Below, piece after piece: positions 39,030 to 48,070 of a stretch of 64,000 nucleotides of DNA. This DNA comes from Pseudo-nitzschia pungens (lineage: Eukaryota > Bacillariophyta > Bacillariophyceae > Bacillariales > Bacillariaceae), in assembly GCA_037355855.1 (NCBI GenBank), contig CM074759.1, forward strand, positions 5,580,001-5,644,000, in the 5' to 3' direction. Position 1 is the stretch's first letter. Every line of letters begins with the position of its first letter. The notes beneath the pieces were generated by a model. It was given only the letters and a program-made list of their open reading frames with translations, was not told where the DNA came from and ran no database searches. A program made the position numbers and the translations under genes.

Positions 39030-40124
39030 ATGGCAGGCCTCTATAGAGATCCCCCCATTGCCTACAAGAGCTCTTTCGACCAAACCAAACCAAAGCTCTT
39101 CACCCTGTACAACGTCAATGAGGACAGGACCGGCAGCATGAAAGTCCCCCTGTTTATAGAAACAGGAGGCCTTGAAGAACTGCTCTTTGTGGAGGAGTCT
39201 TTCCAAAACGCCGCTAAGCTCCTACAACTTCCAATCAACATCTACCTAACCCACTTCAGTCGCTGCCTCACCACCAACGCCCAAATCAAGTGGAATGACA
39301 TGATAAAGGATCCACTGGACCCAGACGAATACCAATACGCTCAAGAAGAGATTGGAGGATATGAGCAAGCATTCATTGATTTCACCAAGCTCTACTGCAA
39401 TGCCAGGGACGCTAGAGACATCATGCACACCTATCTACGAAGCTTGGAATGCCGAAAGACTCAATAAGTTACATGCAAGGAACATGCTGACCGTATCCTT
39501 ATCCTCATGAAGTACACCCAGAAACTAGAGGGAAGCAGTGTGCCTCTTTCCAGAGTGGAGAAACTTACCATTCTCCTACACTCCTTCCCCTCTGCATGGA
39601 TTGAGAACTACGGAATGATTCACAGTGGCATCCACAAAGACACCACTGTCCAGTTCATTATTGATCACATGAGCTGCCACAAGCGCCAAGCAAACAAAAA
39701 GAGCAACAAGAATAACAACAAACAGCAGAAGCGCTCGAACAACGCGAACAACAACAACAACTCTCATAAACACAACTCCCATACCAACCACAAAGGGAAC
39801 CACAACAAGAAGAAATCCAACCCTTGTAGAATTCCAGGCCACAATCACGATTGGTCCGAATGCCCCAAGAACAAATTCTCCAAGAACTATAACAAAGGCT
39901 CCGGCAATAACCAAACTGAGTCTTTCCATACTCAAGCTCTCATGATACCCGGCAGCAACGAGACCTTCCAAGCCCACATTAACGCAGCACAGCTCAGCAA
40001 CAAAGCCTGCCACAGCAGCAGCAAAAACGATTGTTCACAACATCCTAAAGGATATATCGAACATGGATCCGAATCGATCCAAGGGGACAGACGCAACATT
40101 GATCAACGCGATCAATCCGAATAA
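39030..40124 (+). pseudogene. gag: G2 gag (one frameshift)
   Basis: Starts MAGLYRDPPIAYKSSFDQTK and continues to 39467, then shifts frame and runs on to 40124. The first part is the capsid-like domain shared with G5. The second part ends in an Asn/Lys/His-rich, very basic tail with a knuckle-like CRIPGHNHDWSEC, the pattern seen in nucleocapsid regions of this gypsy group. The overlap region around 39440-39510 is where the shift lies. Confidence 0.85.
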
Positions 40125-40141
40125 GACAGCAGCAGCAACAA

Positions 40142-41161
40142 ATGGTGTCCCTGGCAAGAAATTGGTCTACCGGTACAGCAAAAAACCTCTATTGCAATCC
40201 CAGAAACTCCAAAGACTACACCAAAGGAGGTGCACTGGAGCAAAATTATTTAAAACTGCTGTCGACTGCTGGAAATACCACTACAAATACAGCAGAACAG
40301 ACAACAAATAAGAGCAGCGTGGCTCCTATTCTACTAACCAACATACAGTTCATACAAGGCATCCCTCTTAAAGCAAGACCACTACTAGCGCTACTAGATA
40401 GTGGATCCTCCGGAACTCTAATCAACAAAAGAGCACTACCATTTGGCACCATACCAATAAGAAGCAAGCACCAAGTCCTAACAACTACAGCCAATGGTAG
40501 CTTTGACACTACAGAGTATGTCATCATGAAGAACATCAAGCTACAAGAGTTCGGCAACTATACCATTGATCGACAAGAGGCAAGACTCTTCCATTCCCCC
40601 AACTGCAAATACGATCTGATAATAGGCAGAGACTTCCTCCACCTAGCAAAGATCAACCTCCTATTCAACGAAGGAGCAGTTCAGTGGATGGATAGAACTA
40701 TTCCTATGAAGGACACCTCCCTATACCATGACAACTACAACATGCTCATGGAAGAACTCGAAGACGCCGAGCTCTTTGCTGATGACCTCTCGTACACGAA
40801 TCCATACAAATCCAAGATGATCTTAGACAGAGCCTACCAAGAAACAGATCCATCTACAGTTGCACAGCAACAGTCCCACATATCCAAAGCAGAGCAGCAG
40901 CAGTTCCAAGCAATCCTAAACAAGTACCCCAACGTCTTTAATGGAGAACTTGGCAAGTATCCTCACAAGAAGATCTCTCTAAGACTGAAGCCCAGATCCA
41001 AGCCCATACACAAGAAGCCCTATCCAGTAGCATACAAGCAAGAAGACCTATTCAAAAGGGAGCTCCAGAATTTTTTAATGATGGAGTACTCAAACGCTGC
41101 ACCGGACCAGCTGAATGGGCCTTTCGAACTTTCATTGTTCCAAAGAAAGACAACGCGTTAG
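40142..41161 (+). pseudogene. pro-pol: G2 protease and start of RT
   Basis: LLALLDSGSSGTLINKRALP is the retropepsin active-site loop, followed ~70 residues later by YDLIIGRDFL, the conserved hydrophobic-G-R-D motif. The frame reaches the start of RT (SKPIHKKPYPVAYKQEDLF) and then shifts at a run of six T near 41072 (FFNDG becomes FLMME). Comparison with G4 shows the proper continuation in another frame. Confidence 0.85.
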
Positions 41162-42730
41162 ATGGGTATCAGACTTCCGAGAACTCAATGAACTCCTTGA
41201 GAGACGCCCTTATCCAATCCCTAGGATACAGGATATCATGGCAAGAGGGGCAAATACATGCACTTCACCAAGATTGACTTGTCCATGCAATACTACTGCT
41301 TTGAACTGGATGACACAAGCAAGAAGCTCTGTACCATAGTCACTCCCTATGGATGTTATGAGTATCAGCGACTACCAATGGGTGTCAAAGTTTCTCCAGA
41401 TGTTGCCCAGCAACTCATGGAAGATATCCTACAAGACACTCACTGCACTGTTTATATTGATGATATTTGCATCTGGACCAATGGCTCTTTTGACCTCCAC
41501 ATGAAGACTATCGACAAGATCCTAGACAGGCTTAACCACAATGGGCTCAAATGCAACCCACTCAAATGTGATTGGGCTGTACAAGAGACCAACTTTCTTG
41601 GCTATTGGATGACTCCTACAGCAGTTAAGCCCTGGAGAAAGAAGATTGAAGCCATTCTACATAAGGATCGACCAAGAACTGTGACCCAAGTCAAGTCCTT
41701 TCTAGGAGCAGTTGGATATTACAGAGACATGTGGCCCCAAAGATCCCATGTCCTAGCTCCTCTCTTTGATATCACTGGCACCCCCAAGAAAACTCCTCAA
41801 ACAGCTGCTATAAAAGGCAAGCAACGCAAGCCTCCTTCAACATTCACTTGGGGTCCGGCTCAAGACAAAGCCTTTCAAGAGATTAAAGCAATGGTGGCAG
41901 CGGATGCGCTGAACACCTACCCAGATCTTAACAAGCCCTTTGAACTGTGCACTGATGCCTCAGACCTACAGCTGGGCGCTGCTATACTACAAGATGGCAA
42001 GCCTATCGCTTATTGGTCCAAGAAACTATCTGATGCCCAGAAGAATTATACAACCATGGAGAAAGAACTCCTTGCAATAGTACTCTGCTGCAAAGAGTAT
42101 CGGAAGATGCTACTTGGTGGTGTTATCAATGTATACACTAACCACAAGAACCTTACCTTCAGAACCCTTTCAGTCCAACGGGTCCTCAGGTGGAGACTAT
42201 TCCTTGCAGAATTCAGTGTCAACCTCACCTATATTGAAGGCAAGAAGAACGTTCTTGCTGATGCCTTCTCCAGGCTCCCCAGGATGGATCCACCCACTGT
42301 GGGGGAGAAAGAAGCCCCTGGAAAGGGCACGTTAATCAATTTCTTGAAACTTGAAGTCCCCAAGCAAGATGAAGAACTGTTTTTAGCCGAGTTCCCAAAC
42401 CTATTCCAGAACTTATGCAATGACGCAGACCAGGAACTACAAGCCTGTTTGCTGAACAATGAGTGTCTAGTCAATCTACCAAACAACCAAGACTTGGAAT
42501 GCCCGGTGAACTATTCCAATATCTATCTTCATCAGCAAAAGGACCCTACCATCAAGTTCAAGATTCAATCCAAAGCCTTCTTCTACCAAGAATTAGAAGG
42601 GAACAACATCCTCTGCTATGCAATGCCCCGTGAACTACTCCAAGATCTATCTCCATCAGCAAAAGGATCCTACCATCAAGTTCAAGATTCAATCCAAGGC
42701 ATTCTTCTACCAAGAATTAGAAGGAAATAA
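41115..42730 (+). pseudogene. pol: G2 RT and RNase H
   Basis: After a second shift near 41245 the frame from 41258 has KIDLSMQYYCFELDD, RLPMGVKVSPDVAQQLM, catalytic YIDDI (~41456), KSFLGAVGYYRDMWPQRSH, then RNase H: TDASDLQLGAAI, MEKELLAIV and YTNHKNLTFRTLS. In that last motif G3 and G4 have Asp (YTDHKN), so a conserved RNase H Asp has become Asn here. The frame runs out of register after the tandem duplication at 42499. Confidence 0.88.
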
Positions 42731-42738
42731 GATACTTT
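42499..42738 (+). repeat. Diverged tandem duplication within G2 pol
   Basis: A ~120-bp coding segment (CPVNYSNIYLHQQKDPTIKF ...) appears twice in succession (about 42499-42618 and 42621-42738). The two copies differ at roughly one base in ten, including synonymous sites. G3 and G4 have it once. The second copy is in another frame. Confidence 0.88.
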
Positions 42739-43837
42739 GCTACGCCAATCAATTCAATCCAAACAACTGGAAGATATATCTTCACAGATCACTCGCCGAA
42801 GGTACCATCCAATGGTATCACCTACTATTGGGTCATTGTGGATCCACCAGGTTATATCAGACCATATCAAATAGGTTTTATGCAGACAATCTAGACGCTA
42901 AATGCAGATCCTACATCTGCCCTGACAACTGCATTAAATACAAGAATCAACACTCCAAATATGGGAAACTTCCTCCAAAAGAAGCCCCATTAGTGCCATT
43001 CAATGAAGTACACGTCGACCTCATTGGCCCTTGGAAGATTACAGCCCAAGGCAAGAATTACAACTTCAAGGCACTCACCTGCATTGATCCAGTCACCAAC
43101 TTACTGGAAATCATTCGAAACAGGGACAAGTCCTCTCAGCATGTATCAGATCAATTCAAGAACTGTTGGCTCTCCAGATATCCAAGACCTATCAGATGCA
43201 TTCACGATAATGGTGGAGAATTCCTAGGAGCTGAGTTCCAAACCACACTGAAACAATATGGAATTCAGTACATCCCTACCACAGTGAAGAACCCTCAATC
43301 TAATGCCATCTGTGAAAGAGTCCATCACACAGTTGCTGATATTCTCAGGGTTCTGGTACATGTTAATCCCCCTCAAGCCAACACTAGAGCCAGTCAGCTC
43401 ATGGATAATGCACTGTCCACATGCATGCATGCCTCCAGATGTGCTGTCAATGCTGCTCTACAAACATCCCCAGGGTCCCTAGTATTCAATCCGGACATGC
43501 TGGTCGATCTACCACTAACATCAAACCTGTTAGCTCTACAGCAGCTCTGGCAACAGGGAATTACAAGGCATTACTTCAAGACAATGTGAAGCACAATGAA
43601 CATACCTTTCAACCCAACAAAAAGGTATGGCTGCAAGAGCCAGATCCAGAAAAACTACAACTTCGAAAAACAGGACCATTCACTATTGTCCAAGTAAACA
43701 ACAATGGTACTGTCAAACTTCAAAAGGCTCCCTCAGTGGTCGAAACGGTGAACATTTGGAAACTAACTCCATTCAGAGAACCAGAAGAGACCCCCATGAA
43801 CCAATCAGAGCTGTCCCCTATTCATTGGAGTACTTAA
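42618..43837 (+). pseudogene. pol: G2 integrase
   Basis: The zinc domain has HLLLGHCG ... CRSYICPDNC (HHCC type). The core has VHVDLIGPWK, IHDNGGEFLG and NAICERVHH, giving the D,D,E triad. A frameshift near 43560 separates the C-terminal domain (43565-43837: NKKVWLQEPDPEKLQLRKTG, VETVNIWKLTPF). All catalytic residues are present, but the protein is split. Confidence 0.86.
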
Positions 43838-43867
43838 CCATGGCATTTGCTCAATCATGAGGCACTA

Positions 43868-44194
43868 TGTGACATGGTAGCGTAGCTACGGTGTCACAAA
43901 TGAACAATTAACCAAATCCCACATGGAAATCGAATATAATATAAATCTTTGGTGATGGATACATTGTTATATGTGTCCTAATTAATATGGTCGAGTCCCA
44001 GAAGATGGCATATGCCTAATCGTGGGAACCAACAATGAGGCAACATTTATGGCAGAGCATGCCAAAATGTGGCTATGCTCGCGACCTCAAATTTTATATG
44101 TTTACATTCTCAATTTACATAACGATTGCTCGTAAAGTATCTAAACATTCCCAATTTTCATACCACTCTGAAATTTCTACCTTAACGTGTAACA
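43868..44194 (+). repeat. G2 3' LTR (327 bp)
   Basis: Starts TGTGACATGGTAGCG and ends CTTAACGTGTAACA. It has the same overall plan as the G3 LTR (GTAGC palindrome, 'aaatcccacatgg', TTTCTACCTTA near the end) but is clearly diverged from G2's own 5' LTR. Confidence 0.75.
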
Positions 44195-45804
44195 TGGAGG
44201 GGTGGAGAAGGTGTTGAGGTGCTTGCCATAAGTGGTTTGTTCAATGAGGCGGCGAAGAGCGAGGAAATTGTCGCGGGCGGTGATGTAACCTTTGGGGGTA
44301 GTGGGGCGTTGGTGAAGACGTGGTGGATGACGTTCGGGTCTTTAGCAAGGACAAAGATGGGAATCATTCCTTCTTGGAGCATGGTGATCATGCTATGGCA
44401 AAGGTGGGGGTGCGTTTGGGACATGCGCTTGATCCAAGACGATGTGCGGGGGTTGGTCATAGTGTGGAGGAGGGTTTCAATGCCTTTGTACAGGATACTT
44501 TTTTTGGCATCGCTGGAGAGGGTACGGAGGAAGAGGAGGAGGTTGTGGCCGGCACAGATCTCATTGTTTGGGAGTGTTTGGGAGCCGTCAATGAAGAGGG
44601 TCATGCTGGCGGTGCGGGTGCGACGACGGGAGTTATCTTCATGGAGCGCCTCAGACTCGTAGGAATGGATCGATTGGGTCCGGGAGCGGAAGGCAGCATT
44701 GTGTGGGGGAATGCAAAGGAGGTTAAAGATCGAGAACACAGTGTCAAGGTAGTTGGCGTTGTTGCCTAGGGGGGACAAGATAACAATGAAGTTGGTGATA
44801 ACTTTGAGTAGGGTATGGTCAAACGTACCGCGGGTGATGCAGCTGAACGCGAGGGTGTTGTTGGTGTGGTGAGTGTGGCAGGCCACATCGTGGGGAGGAG
44901 GACAAACTGGGGGAGGGTGGAGGCGTTGCCGTCATGGCCGAGGGTGGTCGAGCCAACCTGGGTTGGAGGGACGGTGGCGCTTGCGAAATTGGTGGGGGAG
45001 CTGGGCTGCGTCGTTCCAAGTTCAGAAAAGGGTGGAGGAGGTCTTGGGGTGATGCTAAGGACGCTTGTGGTGAGGCAGGATGGAGGATGATGAGGAGGGT
45101 GTCAGATTGGATGGAATCAGAGTGGAGGCCAACGTAGTACAGGGTGTCATTGTTTGCTGTCCACGCGACAAAGGAGTGAATGCACTGGAGGATATGGTGT
45201 TTGTCGAGGTAGGCATACCGGGTGTGCAGGGTGTTCAGGAGGTTGGAGCGGTGGGCTTCATTCCCTGGTTTACCAATGGTTTACCAAGGGTATGGAGGAA
45301 AGACTCACGGGTCCTGTTGCTGATGGTGCAGTTCCCGGGTAGGGCGTCTGAGAAAGTCAGAAGACCAGAGGAGAGGCACTGCAATTGGAGTTTGGTTAAT
45401 TCTGGGATGGTAAGCATGGTGTGGGGTCGGGATTGGAAAGTGTGGAAAGATTGGGGGACAAAATTGGTTTGTGAGAACGTCTAGTGGTGTGTCAGGGAGG
45501 GGTTCTGGAAAGTGTCTGTGGGGTGGTCGAGGTGGTGAGTATAAGTGTCAAGTGGGAATTGCTCTGATTGGCGAGGATTGGTGTCAAGGATTGAGGCTGG
45601 CGCGCAAAATTGTTCCGGGGCCTTCTTCTGGCACATTGAGTGGGGGTAGGGGAAGGGAAACGGGGGGTCAGTTGGGTGGTGGGTGATTGACGAGATCGGG
45701 GGGAGGGGGTGGGTTAAGAAGTGAACTGGGGTAGCCAGTGGGAAGTTGCGTGTTGTCGGCACCTCTGTGCCCGGCAGCGGTTGCGTACCTCGTGCGGGCA
45801 CCAC
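44195..45804 (-). pseudogene. Probable host gene remnant, function unknown
   Basis: On the minus strand an open frame from ATG 45804 is followed in the same frame, after a single TAG (45483-45481), by MLTIPELTKLQLQCLSSG and FLHTLGKP. An 11-bp tandem duplication (45267-45277/45278-45288) then shifts the frame; removing it joins FLHTLGKP directly to GNEAHRSNLLNTLHTRYAYL. Another shift near 44890-44990, in a Pro/Ser/Thr-rich stretch, leads to 234 codons ending inside the G2 LTR (TMTNPRTSSWIKRMSQTHPH). No family is recognised. The 3' end is cut off by G2. Introns could explain some breaks, but not the 11-bp repeat. Confidence 0.55.
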
Positions 45805-46013
45805 TCGGTGCCCGTCTGCGGTGCACGCACTGTCGTCCGTCTCGTGGCACTTACCTACCTACCATTGGGACCTTCCTCACATACATCGTAGTACTCGTCA
45901 CGGGGCGTGCGGCAAGTTCACAGGTGGTGTGTGTAGGTGCCGGCGTGTCCTCATCCGCATCCTGCAGTTGCGGTGACCTGTATCTTGCCCAACAGTACGG
46001 TATTTTTAAAAAA
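45805..46013. other. Intergenic stretch
   Basis: GC-rich unique-looking DNA left of the transposon inverted repeat. No gene or known element is visible. Confidence 0.5.
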
Positions 46014-46014
46014 T

Positions 46015-46053
46015 AAGGACGGTATTACAGAAACTTCGTCCTCCGGGTTACTT
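46015..46053 (+). repeat. Left terminal inverted repeat (39 bp)
   Basis: Exact reverse complement of 51377-51415. Similarity ends just inside, at TTACTT. Confidence 0.9.
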
Positions 46054-46411
46054 TACGCTAGAGGGCATGCGTAACGGTCCAAAAACGCTTTTTGAGATAA
46101 CATTATAGCTAGATAGATCTCTGTTTAAGGTCTCGACTGGTATGCTCCTTATACTCTAATTCCTGTTAGTTTGGAAGTTATGATCTTTTTTCGATCTTAT
46201 GACTTAAGTATGGGCCTCGTGCACCGCGCGCATGGTAGTTGCAATAGTAATTTTTTTAATCCTGTCAGCCATACAAGCCTCCACGATTGTTAAGTTTCTT
46301 CATACTGCAGCTTCCTCCCCTCTCTTTGTTTTTTGAATTAAAAAAAAAACACATCTTCGGCGTTTGCTCTGTTTTCCATTCATTGCAACTACTCATCATC
46401 CTTGTGAGCAC

Positions 46412-46416
46412 CACAG
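46412..46416. repeat. Target-site duplication of G5, left copy
   Basis: CACAG, repeated at 47948-47952 on the other side of G5. Confidence 0.85.
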
Positions 46417-46774
46417 TGTTACGGTCTAGAGTAGAAATACATGATAGGAGTATTTTAAAGATGAAAGGTTAATAAATTGTGTTATAAAAGAGAATGGTTG
46501 AATACTTTACGAGATGGGAATGATTCCTTGAGTATGGAATGAATGATCGAACAATGATATTATTGTTCGTCGGGCATAATATCAATAATCGTTGAGTCAC
46601 TTGAATCTTTGTTTATCTTGATATTTGAATATCCAATTAGTATTGGATTGCATGTGTATTCTTGTACGTTGAATATTCAGTATATGTACATGAATATCCT
46701 ACATATTGGAGTATATGCGGGATTCAATAATCATTTAGAGTCTCTCGTAGGGATGCCTACGCCAGCCCGTCACA
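46417..46774 (-). repeat. G5 3' LTR (358 bp)
   Basis: On the plus strand begins TGTTACGGTCTAGAG and ends GCCCGTCACA. Same as 47590-47947. Confidence 0.9.
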
Positions 46775-47297
46775 TAGTTCCCCAATGATTAGGTGAATTT
46801 TGCATGTGGTTCAATACAATAAGGTTCGGAGTTGAGTAGTGTCGATGAAAGAGATATGCTTGTTCGGAGAACCGGTTGAAGATATGCTGTTGATATTCGA
46901 AGGATATATGCCATTTGAAGTCCTTTGCATCTGTGGCGTTGCAATAGTCTTGCTCGATAAAGTCACTAATTGCTTGGTTGTATCCATTGAGCGTTAATGG
47001 ATATCGACGTTGGTTTCTTGTTAAGTCTGTCCATTTTGTTTGAGCGTCAACAGAGAGAGATCGATTGAAGTGAGCGATGTATGTGTTGACTGGTAGACTT
47101 AGAAGCTTTGCGGCGTTCCTGAAGGCTTCTTCCACGAATAGGAATTCTTCTAGGCCTCCTTTGTTGGTGAATAGAGGGATCTTCATGCTGTCTTGTCGTC
47201 CATTGGCATGTGTAATGGAGAACTTGGTGAGTTTTGGTTTGTTCCTCTTGAAGGAAGGGATGTAATTGATTGGAGGATCTCTGTAAAGTCCTGCCAT
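46770..47297 (-). CDS. gag: G5 truncated Gag (175 aa)
   Basis: Starts MAGLYRDPPINYIPSFKRNK and is homologous to the first ~145 residues of G2 gag: KIPLFTNKGGLEEFLFVEEA, SLPVNTYIAHFNRSL. It keeps the capsid-like part, lacks the basic knuckle region, and its last codons run into the LTR before the stop. The frame is intact, which may reflect a packaging role for this part or simply youth. Confidence 0.82.
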   Translation of the reverse strand: MAGLYRDPPINYIPSFKRNKPKLTKFSITHANGRQDSMKIPLFTNKGGLEEFLFVEEAFRNAAKLLSLPVNTYIAHFNRSLSVDAQTKWTDLTRNQRRYPLTLNGYNQAISDFIEQDYCNATDAKDFKWHISFEYQQHIFNRFSEQAYLFHRHYSTPNLIVLNHMQNSPNHWGTM

Positions 47298-47577
47298 GTT
47301 AATTCGTCGCGTTCGATCGATTCGATTGTTTCGTAGGTAGTATCGATCGTTTTGTTCGATCGATTCGGTTGGAGATTGCGATCGATCGTTGTTTACTTTC
47401 GGAGCGTTTGATTGATTCGGTGTTCGATCGATTCGTGTGGTTAGTTTACGTTCGATCGGTTGTAGATCTCGATCGACGTTGTTTCTTTTTGCTTGTCAGG
47501 GTATCGATGTATCCCTGTTGTTTAGGATATCTTGGATTCAGTACTGATTTGGTTCTGTTTCTACTTTAAAGCACAAA
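47298..47577 (-). other. G5 leader
   Basis: Rich in CGATCGAT-type motifs (many GATCGATTCG/GTTCGATCG repeats); no gene. Confidence 0.6.
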
Positions 47578-47589
47578 CAGTAATTACTG
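47578..47589 (-). promoter_or_regulatory. Putative primer-binding region of G5 (palindrome)
   Basis: CAGTAATTACTG directly after the 5' LTR, same as G2 at 38904-38915. Confidence 0.5.
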
Positions 47590-47947
47590 TGTTACGGTCT
47601 AGAGTAGAAATACATGATAGGAGTATTTTAAAGATGAAAGGTTAATAAATTGTGTTATAAAAGAGAATGGTTGAATACTTTACGAGATGGGAATGATTCC
47701 TTGAGTATGGAATGAATGATCGAACAATGATATTATTGTTCGTCGGGCATAATATCAATAATCGTTGAGTCACTTGAATCTTTGTTTATCTTGATATTTG
47801 AATATCCAATTAGTATTGGATTGCATGTGTATTCTTGTACGTTGAATATTCAGTATATGTACATGAATATCCTACATATTGGAGTATATGCGGGATTCAA
47901 TAATCATTTAGAGTCTCTCGTAGGGATGCCTACGCCAGCCCGTCACA
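47590..47947 (-). repeat. G5 5' LTR (358 bp)
   Basis: Same sequence as 46417-46774 at an offset of 1,173. Confidence 0.9.
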
Positions 47948-47952
47948 CACAG
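47948..47952. repeat. Target-site duplication of G5, right copy
   Basis: CACAG, matching 46412-46416. Confidence 0.85.
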
Positions 47953-48070
47953 CACCTCAGCACCTCTACTGTTATACAAACAAATCGACACTGCTGCTGG
48001 TTGATCCACAGCAACAAAGCGCTCACAAATTCAAGCAGTACAACTAGAGATAGCAAGCAAAACAAGAAGG

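Larger units (their letters stand above)
38670..44194 (+). mobile_element. Ty3/gypsy element G2 (nearly complete, frameshifted)
   Basis: Order: truncated 5' LTR (to 38903), palindromic primer-site region, gag, protease, RT, RNase H, integrase, 3' LTR (43868-44194). At least five frameshifts break gag and pol, and a diverged tandem duplication lies in pol. The 5' LTR fits the LTR of G3 better than G2's own 3' LTR, so this copy may be a recombinant. Proteins match G3, G4 and G5. Confidence 0.88.
46417..47947 (-). mobile_element. G5: gag-only gypsy derivative
   Basis: Two 358-bp LTRs (46417-46774 and 47590-47947, no difference seen) flank a ~815-bp interior containing only a leader and the first half of gag. 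A 5-bp duplication surrounds it. Minus-strand order is LTR, palindromic primer region (47589-47578), gag 47297, polypurine tract ATTGGGGAAC, LTR. No pol remains, so transposition needed enzymes from a relative such as G2, G3 or G4. Confidence 0.9.
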
